Source of the DNA: Areca catechu
Taxonomy: Eukaryota > Streptophyta > Magnoliopsida > Arecales > Arecaceae
Reading direction: 5' to 3'
Length of the DNA: 64,000 nucleotides
Assembly (NCBI GenBank): GCA_021397845.1
Contig: CM038052.1
Location: 33,590,501-33,654,500 of the forward strand
Position numbers and translations under genes: made by a program. Below, piece after piece: positions 32,748-44,243 of the stretch (within the stretch, counting starts at the first letter, position 1; each line of letters begins with the position of its first letter). The notes under the pieces are model-generated. The model was given only the letters and a program-made list of their open reading frames with translations. It was not told the origin of the DNA and made no database searches.

Positions 32748-35700
32748 AAATTTATTTTGAGATTTTATTATTTTTTATTATTTAAATATATTTGAATTTT
32801 CAAAATAATGTATTTATGATAAACTTGTTCTATTAAAACTAACATTATAATGTATTATGATTTTTTAGGTTGTTGAAGATTCTTTCTTGATTACCAAGCA
32901 ACGATTTCTTGTAAATGATGTTGCACGAAAGCTTGATAAAGCATAAATATTGAAGTTAGATGAAAAAACTACAGTGCATACTATTTGAGCTTAGTTACTT
33001 GTATCAAAAAAATATGATAATGCTAATATTATGTAATAATCATTTTCAATATTACAAAAATGAATCATCAGCTTAACATAAACATATCAAAATCATTACT
33101 AATTCCAAGTGGAATGCCTATGACCTCATAAACATCCGGGTCTGCTCATAATCGGGGCTTTGAATATATACCAATTTGATGTTCGGCGAATCCTTGTTCA
33201 TTTTGTATTTGATATTGTTCAGGATACCCTCTTGATAGTATATTGAATAAGAGACAGCCATCCTGGATGAGGATAATAAAGGCAATACCATATTGTGATC
33301 CAGAAATGTATTTACAAGGTATATGAGAATATTCTTCAGGAAATGACCATTGAGAATATACATCTGAATCATTCATTCCAATAGATCTATTCTAGTTGAT
33401 GATGATGATGACCTAACTTGCTCGAACTCGAATCTGTGTTTCGCATTTTGCTCCATCCATTCCATAAATCCCGGGTATGCTTGACGTTGACATTTCTCAG
33501 TTATTCGCAACTCATGAAAATGATCCAAAATATCTTTAGTCTGTATGCCACATCCTGCAATAATTTTTTTCCCTCCTATAGGCCAGCAACTCTTCCTCAT
33601 TTTGATATCTAGAATTACGGCTGACTCCATGATCCTGGTCTTGTGTAACATGGCTGAAATATGCTTCTTCGATAAAAAGGACTAATCCCGCATGCTTCAC
33701 CACCTCCATCCTGATTATCATGATCATCAGATCCATCATCACTCTTGCTATCATTAACATCATTACTATTATCCTGAGATGATCTAGGCAATCTAGGATC
33801 TGAGGATTCAGGTATTTCACTATCATCATTTCGAACTGGCACATCATAATTACTGCTATTGGATCAATTGTCACCTTCATCTTTGATTTGGACTTTCTAT
33901 ATTTGTTTTCAATTACAACTCTTTGGCTTTTCTAATTGAGTTGCCCGCCTTTACTGCTGGTCTCAATGTCTTGGCTATTTGTGAAAATTCGTGTTTGATA
34001 TCTAGATTTAAATATTTCACGATCAAATCGTTGATCATAATCTTTAGATCGCTTACTACCTGATCTACCATCATCTTGCATTCCACTCTGAATGGGAGAT
34101 AAATGAGAGACTGTCCATCGATCTACATCCTGTACTCCTGCCTCATGTGCTATTGTTTTGCATGGTCGAGGAGGATCTTCTGGCTCATCTAATATTAGTA
34201 GATCTCGTGTTTCTTGATCTGTAACCCAGTTCAACATTGGATCCTCATCATGGACAAAGTCCTTGAATGGATCATCTTGCCTAGGCTCTTTTTTTCATTG
34301 ACATATCCGAGCTTCAACCTCATATTATAGTATACAAAGACTAGATCTCTTAATCTTTGTGAGGTTAAGCAATTTTTAATTTTCATATGGATCAGGTAAA
34401 AGTACTCCAATTGCACTCGCATCCACTTGATGAGACTGTTTGTGATAGGATCTGAATAGCAGTTTTTCTTAGATTTGGCACGGATGTACTCTACTAGACC
34501 CATCATTCTCCTGTATTTAAAATCTTAAATAAAATAATATATATTATTATGCTTAACTCCTTAGCTATATATAGATATATGGATAATAAAAAATAATCCA
34601 ATATTTATACCTGGTGACATTTTAGATATAGATTTGTATGCTTCTGTTCTCTAAAGCTTCTTTTCCTCTCTAGAAAATTTTTTTCCTGCCTAATCAATAT
34701 AGACTTCTCATTAAAGGTCATCTAAATTTAATAATTTAATATATTTTAAAAATGTAATGGCTTTCCTACTATGATAGGTATATATTCTTTTATTACCTCA
34801 CTTATAGCTTATGCAGCCAAGTCTAAATCACTTTCTAGCATATACACGACATTCCTCGGGGCCATCAAAAGCTCTTCATCCAAGATAATGTTATGATCAT
34901 ACTGATATTTGGGATTTAAATAATAGGCAGCATGAAAAAAAAGAATAGTATTAATGAAAAGCAAAGATATTCATAACTTATTCAATAAAGGATACATGAT
35001 AGTTGAGTTTCAAACAAGTTTTACCTGCCAAGTACAAGTCTTTTCCTATTTGAGTATCCCATCTGTCCTCATAATACGCAAATATGGTGCTGCTTCTTCT
35101 ATCCTATTAGTATGATCTTTTCTTTGCAAGCAGACATTTTGGGATATACATAGTCCATCTGAGGAAATTTCTCGATATCTACTATCTATAGCACTACATA
35201 CAAGGGCTCTATTGCCTTAATCATCTCTGAGCATCTGTCCCAAAAATTATTACTCAATACAATACCATCAACACATCGTCCATCATTGGTGTTTGCATAT
35301 TTAGAAGCCCTCCATTCATCAGAAGTCATCATAGCCCTCAAACTAGGCTTATTATTAAGACTCTTCAATGCTATGTAATTAGTCACAAATCTTATCAATC
35401 CTGATCTAAGTAGCTCTCCTTGTTCATATTTTTTCATAAGAGCAAGTATCCAGGTATGCTTGTAGATGTATTTGGATACTGCCTGCTCGTTTCTACTACA
35501 GATTTTATCTATGGTAGCTGTCCAATACCCTTCATCATCATATATATACAATGTGCTGCCCAAGGAGTCCAATATAAATATTTTTCTAATATCAGATCCT
35601 TTCCTACTTTCATATAGTTTGCTCCATGTCTGTGACCACTTGGATGATGTACTCACCAATTTCATCTACATCTCTTATCAAGCCCAAAATATAATTGGAG

Positions 35701-38700
35701 TCATGTATTTTATCTGAAGCATCAATTGAAGTATGAAGATGGTTATCTTATCACAATATACAAGAAAGTTAATAATGCTCCTAACAGGGCCAGACCAACC
35801 ATCGCACATCAATGTCATTCCATAAATATTCCACTCTCTTTTATAACTCTCAATCCAGGCTTTGATATCTGCGACTTGTTGTTACAAATATGGTCCATGA
35901 ATCTCATAAGGTACGGAGGATCAATACCTGGACTGGCTTTTTGAACTGTACTAATCATTGATCGAAAGTACGTATTCGTCGCCGTCCATGCTGGAATATG
36001 GCTAAAATGAAATCAATTGGCAATTGCCCTTCCTATTTATTTTTCTTGTCCTTATTTATGTAGTCATCAATTCTTGGTTGCTTTGACTCTGCATCAGAGC
36101 CACCACCTTTTTCAAATTGAGAGCATCCAAATTGTGCTCTATCTCAAAACCTCCTCTTGTTGCCACTGGTCCTGTCGAGAGGCCTGGATAGCATCTTGTA
36201 GATAGTTGCCTCTAAATCATTTGGATCAACATAATCGTTATCATCTAAGTCTATATAAACAAATGATTGAGATATGCGATGATCAACTGCTTTTCTTCGA
36301 GCTCTAGATGCTATCTTCGTCTCTTTTCTTTCTCAATATGCTCCTCATCTCACTCGAACCTTCATAGGTACCTTTGGATACTTCTTGACATTATTGAAGC
36401 CACCCATCAAGTGTTGTTTCAATCGGATGACTCCACCTCATTTATTTTCATGTACAAAGAATTACATTTTCATTGATGCCGGTCTTTTTCCATTTTTTCA
36501 AAACGCCATCTAATATCTGGATCCTTCTGTTGCATGCTATCGGGCTCCATCTAATTTAACATTAATTATGAAATTAATAAGTATGAGTATCTCAAAATTA
36601 GATTTTAGGTACTTATGCTATATCCATATTTTTTAAAATTTATTAAAATATTTAATAGCTTTTTGTTAATTCATATTAATAAGTGGTGCATTATCAGAAA
36701 ACTGGTACTTAAGTAAGTGCTTAACTAGAATTGTGATATAAGCACTAAATTTAGTAGCCAGAATTTTAACCTTCTTCTACTTTCTAACAATCTTGTTTGT
36801 AAAGGTGTTCTTGTTATTAAAGGTATTTCTTAAAATCCTTTTTATCAATTCTGGCAACTATGGTATTAAATAATAAAATGTGCATAAATAAAATGGTTAA
36901 AAATATGCTAGAAAAGTTTAGTTCAAAAAAGTAAATTAAAAAACAAGTTAACATTTGTTTTTGGACTGTTTTCAATGTAATATGACATGTTATTGCTAAA
37001 ATTTTTAACTTTTTGTAAAAAATAAATTAGTATAAATTATCATCATTTAAATCCAAACTTATTATAGCTCATATTTTTCAATCTTGCATTTTGCCTTAGT
37101 GTCTTTGATATATTCTTCACTAGTGTACTGAGTTCTTTGAAACTTATCTAGGATCTCTTTTTAAACTTATTTCTTGTGGGGATTAAGTCCAGCAAATTAT
37201 GCTTATTCAAGTTGATTTTTGGATATGATGAACGGAATGGCTATTCCACAATCCTACTAGATAAATAGTGAGTTTTATTTCTAATAAATTTTTTTATTAG
37301 TTTTTGAATTTTCAAAATTATTTATTAATTGATTATTTTTAGAAATAATAAAATGATACATGAACTATTAGGTAATTGTACAATAAATTTTCTGCACCCA
37401 ATATGTGGAAGCATAACAGTACATATAAGCTTAACCGTTATAGTTTGCTCTATTTGATTTTTTTCTTAATTTTTATTGATTTTCAGGTTGTATTAAGGTC
37501 TATAAATATTATAATTATTATTTTAAAAGGTCTTATGTATCATAAAAAAATAATTATGATGTCAGAGTACCAAGTCACAAGTCTTGGCTAAATGGATTGC
37601 AATCTTGACCATATAGATCGCAAGTTTAGGTTATATTTGTAATTGATTAATATTTAAACTAAACAAGAAATTATATTTATAATTGCATGAGCTTATTTAA
37701 TATTATCAAACAAGAACCAAATTAAATTGGGATAAGTTTTTGTACATGTGCAAGATCTAAATATGAAATTTTAGAAAAGTAGGAATACCGTTCGCGAATT
37801 CCGTTAAAATTTTAAGAAATGAAGCATTTAAGACGTCTCCCTCATTTTCCCTCCTGTAAAATCTTCCAATATAAAATAAAACAGTTAGAAAGTAATGACA
37901 ATAATATAATAAATCATAATTTATTGATTAAAAAAATATTTTAAATTTTAATTAGTATAATATTTTGGATCAAGAGCTGAAGAATTATCGCTTTCTTATG
38001 AAATTTTTAAAAAATAAGTAGAGCAATCTTCTTCTTCAAACAAGGTTTCCTTCTTCCTTCTGTAAGAACACTATCACTAAGATATGCGATGGATTTCTCC
38101 CTTCTACTTTCCGCTTTCTGTGAAATAAGTTTATCCCTATTTATATTGCATCTCAAGTTTACCATTGTTTTATTTTGTCATATTGATTCGACTGTTAAAA
38201 ATAATCCATGATTCATTTTACTGTTGAATTGAACATTAAAAAGAATCCGAAATCTGTCTATTAGAAATGGGAAAAAAATTGTTGGTCTATTTACCGTTAA
38301 TTTGATCGTTAAAGGGAATCCAAGACCTATTTATTAAAAAACAAAAAAAATTATAAATCTGTAATCCATTTTTTCTCTACCTGTCTTGTCCATGTCTGTA
38401 TAATTTATTTTACACATCCCATGACCAATCGCTGTTCAGTCTATATATTTTGATATATTTCAATCTGAGATCGTTGTTCAGTCCAATATATTTCAGTCCA
38501 TATGCCCTCGTGACCCGTCTTCTCGTGATATATTTTAGTCCGTATGCCCCCGTGACCTGTCTCGCCATCGTAGCCTCTTAGGTTTTAACTTAAAACACCG
38601 CTATTTTTGGGATTAGAGAGCCTAGCCCCATGGCTGACGCCCGATGGCTCTTTCCTCCCTTGCTCGACCGGTTGCCCCATGGCCGATGCCCGACGGCTCC

Positions 38701-39116
38701 TTCGGTTCTTCCTCCATCCCTCCTCCCTCCCTTCCAGATTCTCTCTCCTCCACGTTCTCAAGAGGTCCTCGTCTTCTCGGCCCTTCCTTCTGGTTGCGCC
38801 ATGGCTATGCGCCTCTTACTTCCCAGTGACGATGCCAACGGCGACACTGATAGATCTGTAAGAAAGCAAGCAAATAGGTTAGTATTTCCCTCTTCTTTTT
38901 CTTCATTCTGAGTCACGACATCGAAAATTAAAAAAATTAAGGCTTCTTCGAGATGGTCGTACCAGCACCTAATCCAGCTGGAATGAAGCTGGGATAGCCA
39001 GGACGGAGGTCGGAGGAGTGTTTTGGGATCCCGTGCCCGTCCCCTATGCTAGAAACTCAGAGGTACGGGATAGGACGGTCGGGACGACCCCTGACCCGGC
39101 GGGACTTAAATCCTTG
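32597..39116 (-). mobile_element. hAT DNA transposon, full length (6.5 kb), decayed
   Basis: Terminal inverted repeats: left CAAGGTTTTAAATCCCG, right (reverse complement) CAAGGATTTAAGTCCCG. Both are followed by GGGACGG/GTCCCG-rich subterminal sequence (32610-32700 and 38985-39110). Flanks TATAAAC (left) and CATAAAAC (right) look like an aged 8 bp duplication. The transposase is encoded on the minus strand between 36550 and about 33600. A GC-rich promoter/leader-like zone sits at 38500-38900. TIRs, coding order and size make this a nearly complete autonomous-type hAT, now inactivated by frameshifts. Confidence 0.82.
33600..36550 (-). pseudogene. hAT transposase (BED, DUF659, C-terminal dimerisation)
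   Basis: Cut-and-paste transposase. The start ATG at 36550 reads MEPDSMQQKDPDIRWRFEKM. A degraded BED-type zinc finger follows (GGFNNVKKYPKVPMKVRV near 36390 in shifted frames). Then come IDLDDNDYVDPNDLEATI (~36240), the DUF659-type block with GMTLMCDGWSGPVRSIINFL (~35790), and a long open block 35665-35186: KYIYKHTWILALMKKYEQGE, LLRSGLIRFVTNYIALKSLN, LRAMMTSDEWRASKYA. Near 34900: YYLNPKYQYDHNIILDEELL. The dimerisation block at 34506-34231 has SLIKWMRVQLEYFYLIHMKI, then LVFVYYNMRLKLGYVN. An acidic, Asp/Ser-rich tail occupies 33842-33615. Six or more frameshifts. Confidence 0.88.
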
Positions 39117-40138
39117 CATAAAACTTCTCGGTCAACTTGGGTTTGATTCGGGCTTAACTAATGACCTGTTTGTGATAGAAAAATGTGCTGAACATATCAG
39201 CCCTGATTTCATCAATATTCATCAACAAGTACATTAATAAATTTTAAGATATTCGAAGTTTATGTATTTTTAATGCACAAAAATTTGGATGTTGAAATAA
39301 TACAATTAAATATATTTTAGGAAATCACATGATATTTGGACTACACCAACTCTAGGTCCCCCTCCTAGATGAAAAGTGAAATATAAATTCAAGATTCTTC
39401 ATCAATTAGCACCAATTCAAAGTATGTCTATTCTGGATAGATGGTAAATATGAAACCTGGACCCAGGAACCAAATGCATGTGGCTTTCTTATTTTATAAG
39501 AAATCTGGACATGTACCTTTCTAGGTCATGCAATTGATCTTGACATCGAATGTTGGAGTTAATCTTAGGCTTTAATCTCCTTCAAGTCTAAGATTGAAAA
39601 TTGGGGCTGAATCCTAGTCCAAGGGATTTGACCTCCATACTTGTAAATTCAACTTTAAGATCCCTTGGTTGGAATCCTCACCCTTGCCTCCAAAACTCAA
39701 AACAACCATCTCCATCTCCAACATAGGCCCCCTTATTATGACAACTAGTGTTTGGTATATGCTTAAGCCCGGTAAATAATGGCATGCCCCATGGTTTGCC
39801 AAATCAGTATTGGAGGGGGTATTGAAATCATTATGAGAAGTTAATAAGGAAAATTTTATGAGAAACTTCATGTCTTCTTCCTGCTTCATTATGGCCTTGC
39901 AAATTTTTACTTTCATTTCTATTGAAATCATTATCTTTCTCATCCATGCTAATTGACAAATTATAAGGCCTCTTTCTAATAATGCCTTTTTCATGAACTC
40001 AAACTCATGACACCACACCCTTCTTATGTTCATGTTGTTCATGCTATCCATTGTATCAGGTTTCCATTTACCCCTACCCAACATAGATATCCTCCCACAA
40101 AGGACATACCCAAAGAGTCGTCTTCTTTCATTTGATAT
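39117..40138. other. Spacer between two hAT elements
   Basis: No supported gene. A 186-codon open frame on minus (40174-39614) has no family resemblance, and its first dozen codons lie in the neighbouring hAT element, so it is treated as chance. Probably older host or element DNA. Confidence 0.45.
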
Positions 40139-41022
40139 TAGGGATGGCAATGGACTGGATTTGGGTTGGGTCATTCAAAACCCGTACCTGCCTTGCTAAA
40201 AAAATTTCCGCCCCATACCCTTCCCATGCCTGTCTTGGGTCAGGTCAGGTCGGGTGGAAAAAAAGAGTGCCTGAGTTGGGTTAGGTCAGGTATACCCAGT
40301 TGGGATTTGAAATTCACAAAAAAAGGCTGAATGAGGAAGAACGTAGAGGAAAGCTTCAAGGGCAAAGAGAGGAAAGTTTCGACGGTCTAAGACCAGGGAC
40401 CGGGGGTTGTCGAGTTAAGGAATGGCCAAATGGGGTATGGGAGACCGAGGAAGGAGGCTTATCGCTTAACTAAGCTTGCACGACTGGCTCTAAGCGTCGA
40501 AGCACAGAGACATTGGCACTCCGAGTTATTTTTTTTTTTGGTGTGCATCAGCAACATCCAAGAGGTGCGGGCCACGGCATTCATCTGAGGCGTCCGGGGA
40601 CTGGGAGTAGTCTTGGAGGAACGGAACCGGTGGAGGAATGGAGATGTGGAGCCGATGGAGGAACGGAGATGTGGGTGGAGGAATGGAGCTAGTGGAGGAA
40701 CGGAGATGCGGTCAAAGGAATGAGCTGATGGAGGAATTAAGATGCTGAGCCGGCAGAGGAAGAAGACGCGTCTCTCTCGAAGCTTCCAAGGATCGGTAGG
40801 GATTGGGAATGGATTTGGGAATACTGAAAAAAACATAAATCATATAACCAGGTTGGGTTCGGGGCGGGGCATACCATTACTCACGTCCGACCCGAACCCT
40901 GCCTCAGGTTTTATATATAAAATTCATACCCATCCCATATATAAATGGATATGGTAAAACCCGTCCCATTCAGGTCAGATTGGATTGGGTATTCTTCGGG
41001 TTGGTAAAAATTGCCATCCCTA
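40139..41022. mobile_element. Non-autonomous hAT element with perfect 8 bp target duplication
   Basis: TIRs TAGGGATGGCAAT at both ends in inverted orientation. Flanks are TTTGATAT at 40131-40138 and TTTGATAT at 41023-41030, identical, as expected for hAT insertion. Subterminal GGGTCAGGT/ACCCGACC-type repeats lie at 40150-40310 and 40850-41010. The 884 base interior has no transposase; the 125-codon minus ORF is unsupported. The perfect duplication suggests relatively recent insertion compared with its neighbours. Confidence 0.92.
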
Positions 41023-41664
41023 TTTGATATCCCTAAACCATGTTCCTACTTTCTGACACGGTACAGGGACTTGTTTAGTCTCTTGGCCTTCTATCATAAA
41101 GGCATCTTTTCTTTCAGAAAAAAAAAGCATGCTAACCACAATATTTAGTCAGTTCCCCTCTTTTTTATGGAAAAAAGCTTTTGCCTATGGATGGGAGCAC
41201 ATTCACTCATTTTCAAAAGTTCCATGTTGGTGTTGAGCATGTCTGAGATATTCAGCTGTTCTGTTGTTATTTACCCAGTGATTTACGTGATCCTTAGTTT
41301 AGTCTGTTTTCCTACCAACTGCTAATTGCTTTTATGGATGATTTTTTTAGGTATCTTGTACAGAAATATGGCATTGGTTTAATGGAAACATGATATATGG
41401 TAGTTTATGTCTAGGCAGCTTGTATCCTCTAGGAACAGTTTTCCATAATGGTAAAATTTCCTGTGAAAGCTTAATCTTAAAAGCTATTGCATGTGCTTCA
41501 TAAATTGTGAAACAAACCAAAGAGATAAAAATACATTTCTAATAAAGCAAATACAATTATCTTGAAAATCTTTCTAGAAAATTTCTCAGGATGATGTGAC
41601 TTGCTCAATATTTGAAGTGTTTTGATTTGTGCAGATCTAAACATGGTAATATTTGATCAATGTA
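41023..41664. other. Intron-like flank of the QWRF relic
   Basis: Directly right of the hAT copy. No coding block recognised upstream of the exon at 41665, so the QWRF motif exon itself is absent from what I can read. T-rich, consistent with intron. Confidence 0.4.
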
Positions 41665-42225
41665 GATGACCTATTTGGAGGAGTGGTCTCTTTTGGATCA
41701 TTCTATTGCTTGTTAGGAGCTATTGAAGTGTTAAAGGCTAGCACGCTCTGTCTTCCTATTGTCGGAGGAGCAAAGGTTAATTTGTACCTTTAGATATCCA
41801 GTAAAAAAATAATAAATTAATATATTATTTTGTCCCAACATTGCAAATTAAATAGTTGATTTCTATTTTTTTAACGGGCAGACATCCAAGAAGTGGAAGA
41901 TACTGTTGGTTCAGCAGTTGATGTGATGCAGGCAATTGGATCCTCAATATGATCTCTATTGTCAAAGGTGAATACCTTCATGATATCCATTTTTACATAT
42001 ATTATCTATTAAAATGTCTTTTAGTTTTCTGCTTGATGAGTGTTTAGATATCTTTCTAAGGTAATACTGGAGCTAGTGCCTCCCTTAAAATGTCTTTCTC
42101 TAGTCAAACTTGTGTCATAGAGAGTTTCACATTTTAATGGCAGCACAAGAAAACCACAATTGGTGTCTTAATCTTTGACTTGTGACTGAAAAAAGTTTTT
42201 GTTCGACAGTGTTCTTTATTAATAA

Positions 42226-42355
42226 ATAAATAGCATGTCCACGTAATTTTACATGTACAGATTGCCTTCCGAGCTTTCAGTTGTCCCCATAAATGTTTTG
42301 ACACTCCACTGTGAAATTATACAATCGTTGTTCATCATTATCTTTGTTTGCCATA
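42226..42355 (+). repeat. Direct repeat flanking the INTS3 copy, left
   Basis: About 130 bases starting AATAGCATGTCCACGTAA, matched at 44130-44243 (AATAGCATGTCCACTTAA). Shared GTTCATCATTA at the end. The pair brackets about 1.8 kb including the second INTS3 fragment. Confidence 0.75.
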
Positions 42356-42959
42356 AATGTTGTTTGCATATAAATCTGTGTTCACTGCTTTTAATGTGTT
42401 ACATGTGAAAAGCAGATGTGTTTAGGGCAGAAAAATAACAGCAGCACATGTTTCTAATGTGAAGCAAATGAAATAAAAGGATTTTTTCAGTTGAATTTCC
42501 TGACATATTACTTACCAGCTACCACAAATTCAACAGTGTTGATCTATGTTGGATGGGAATGTGAAAGGGTCTAAGGTTTTGATTCACCGTCAACCCTAAC
42601 TAGTCATCTTGTGGCTTTTATGGTGCCCAAGAAATAAGATGAAGTGACTTTGTGTGATTTCCATCATTTTAGAGAAGCTGTTGGTTGTTTTATTTAAAAA
42701 TTAAAATGAACTTCTTGAGGTTTTGAAGTGATTGGACATGCAGTTTAGTGGTGTAAGATTATGAGTTACTTTTCTATATTTGGTTTTATACATAAGCAGA
42801 TTATAGATGACTCAGTCAAAAGTTAAAATGCTGAGGAAATGATAAAGCCCAATAGTCTTGTCATCTAGCACTGAGTGTGGTATGGCCTTTGTCCTAAATG
42901 CTTGTTTAACCATAATACTGACATCCAATGCTTATAATTGGGCATTGTTACGGTACTTT

Positions 42960-44110
42960 ATAGGACATCATCCGATTCAGGAGTTGTTAAAGCATCATCC
43001 GATATGTTGTAGCCAGAGAACGGTCAACCAATGGAGAGCAGCTCCTGTCTCAGAAGAGAAAGGGTGATGTAGTGCAGAATCTATGACTGACATTCGTTCA
43101 TTTTTGAACAACTTGAAAGAATAAATTTTCATGCTTTATAGGACAGTTGATTTCACTTTATTTTTACTGATAGATAGCCATTTTTACTTGACCATTTTAA
43201 TATGATTGTGGTCCATACCTAGTGTTGGGAGTCCTGGTCTTAGTACACTCATCGACTTCTATATAGAATTATTGATTTATATTTTGCAAGCCTCTAACAT
43301 TTTTAATAAAAATATAAAAAATAAATATAAATAGAGAATGGGAAAATGAGCTATTGCAATTGTGGCAACGATAGTTGGAGTGCAGCCATTTTATGGTAGT
43401 TGCCTAAAAATAGTCTGAGACGGTCCTATTGGCTGGTAACCATCCCTCACTTTCTTGCTGAATAAAAATCCTTTACCGTGTGCTCTAGAGGAGATCACCT
43501 AGAGATTGCTTTCTTCTTGCCATGTACCTCATGGCACTGATCTTAATTGAAAATTGAAGAGGCAAGGTGGGATGGAACTCCTACTAATAGAGTCCCACCC
43601 ATATATGACTTAAAAAAGAATGGAAATGCATAAAGCATCCTCATGCCATACATCTCATAGTACTTTTCCTTGGGAGACATCCATCCCTCTCCGTCCATCC
43701 ATGAGTCCCTCCTCCCTTCACCAGTACATAGTCAATGGCCACATGATACACATGATACACACCTGGCAAATAAGTCATCTAGCAATCTAATATACATCTT
43801 GGAGCAAATCAATACACAATTTTCATAATATATATTCATCAATACATAGTACATGATCACGTGATACCATGTAGTAAATTAGTTATCCAACAATCAATAC
43901 TCACCTTCAAGCAAATTGATATACAGTTTCCAGAATATGGGGTTCTCCGGTACACAATACATGGCTACATGATGCATACTTCATAAATTAGTATTTAATA
44001 ATCTAACATACACCCAAGTAAATAGATACATTATTTCAAGATAAGCTACTCCCAAGTACAAAGTTCATGGCTGCATGATACATGCATGGCAATAAGTCAT
44101 CTCTAAGTCA
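42960..44110 (+). repeat. Segmental duplication copy 2
   Basis: Partner of 20760-21900, same strand. The right part has three to four units of a ~108 base degenerate tandem repeat beginning TGATAC/TGATGC at 43753, 43862, 43970 and 44076. It lies inside the enlarged QWRF intron. Confidence 0.85.
42964..43130 (+). pseudogene. INTS3: INTS3 exon-end fragment (second copy)
   Basis: Reads PIQELLKHHPICCSQRTVNQ then WRAAPVSEEKGD and, after shifts, VVQNL. It matches the last ~50 codons of the INTS3 exon at 20760-20920, and diverges with its own deletions (the donor region reads AAAGAATAAATT instead of AAAGAAGGTAATG). Only this tail and the following intron segment were duplicated. Non-functional. Confidence 0.8.
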
Positions 44111-44129
44111 CACTTGGCCATGTGATAAA

Positions 44130-44243
44130 TAGCATGTCCACTTAATTTGATACGTATAGATTGCTTTCGGAACATTCAGTTGCCCACAGATTTTTTAACA
44201 CTCCATTGAAATCATATGAATTTTGTTCATCATTAATTTTATT
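44130..44243 (+). repeat. Direct repeat flanking the INTS3 copy, right
   Basis: Second member of the pair with 42226-42355. Its right end abuts the start of the solo LTR at 44244, so the LTR inserted into or next to this repeat. Confidence 0.7.

Noticed and set aside
38607..38911. Three overlapping plus-strand ORFs, Pro/Leu/Ser-rich
   Set aside because: Lie in the GC-rich end of the hAT element, opposite to transposase, in three frames at once. Composition artefact.
39614..40174. 186-codon minus-strand open frame, longest open frame in its region
   Set aside because: Its start lies inside the hAT element at 40139, it has no recognisable family, and it shows low-information Met/Ile-rich composition. 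Likely chance.
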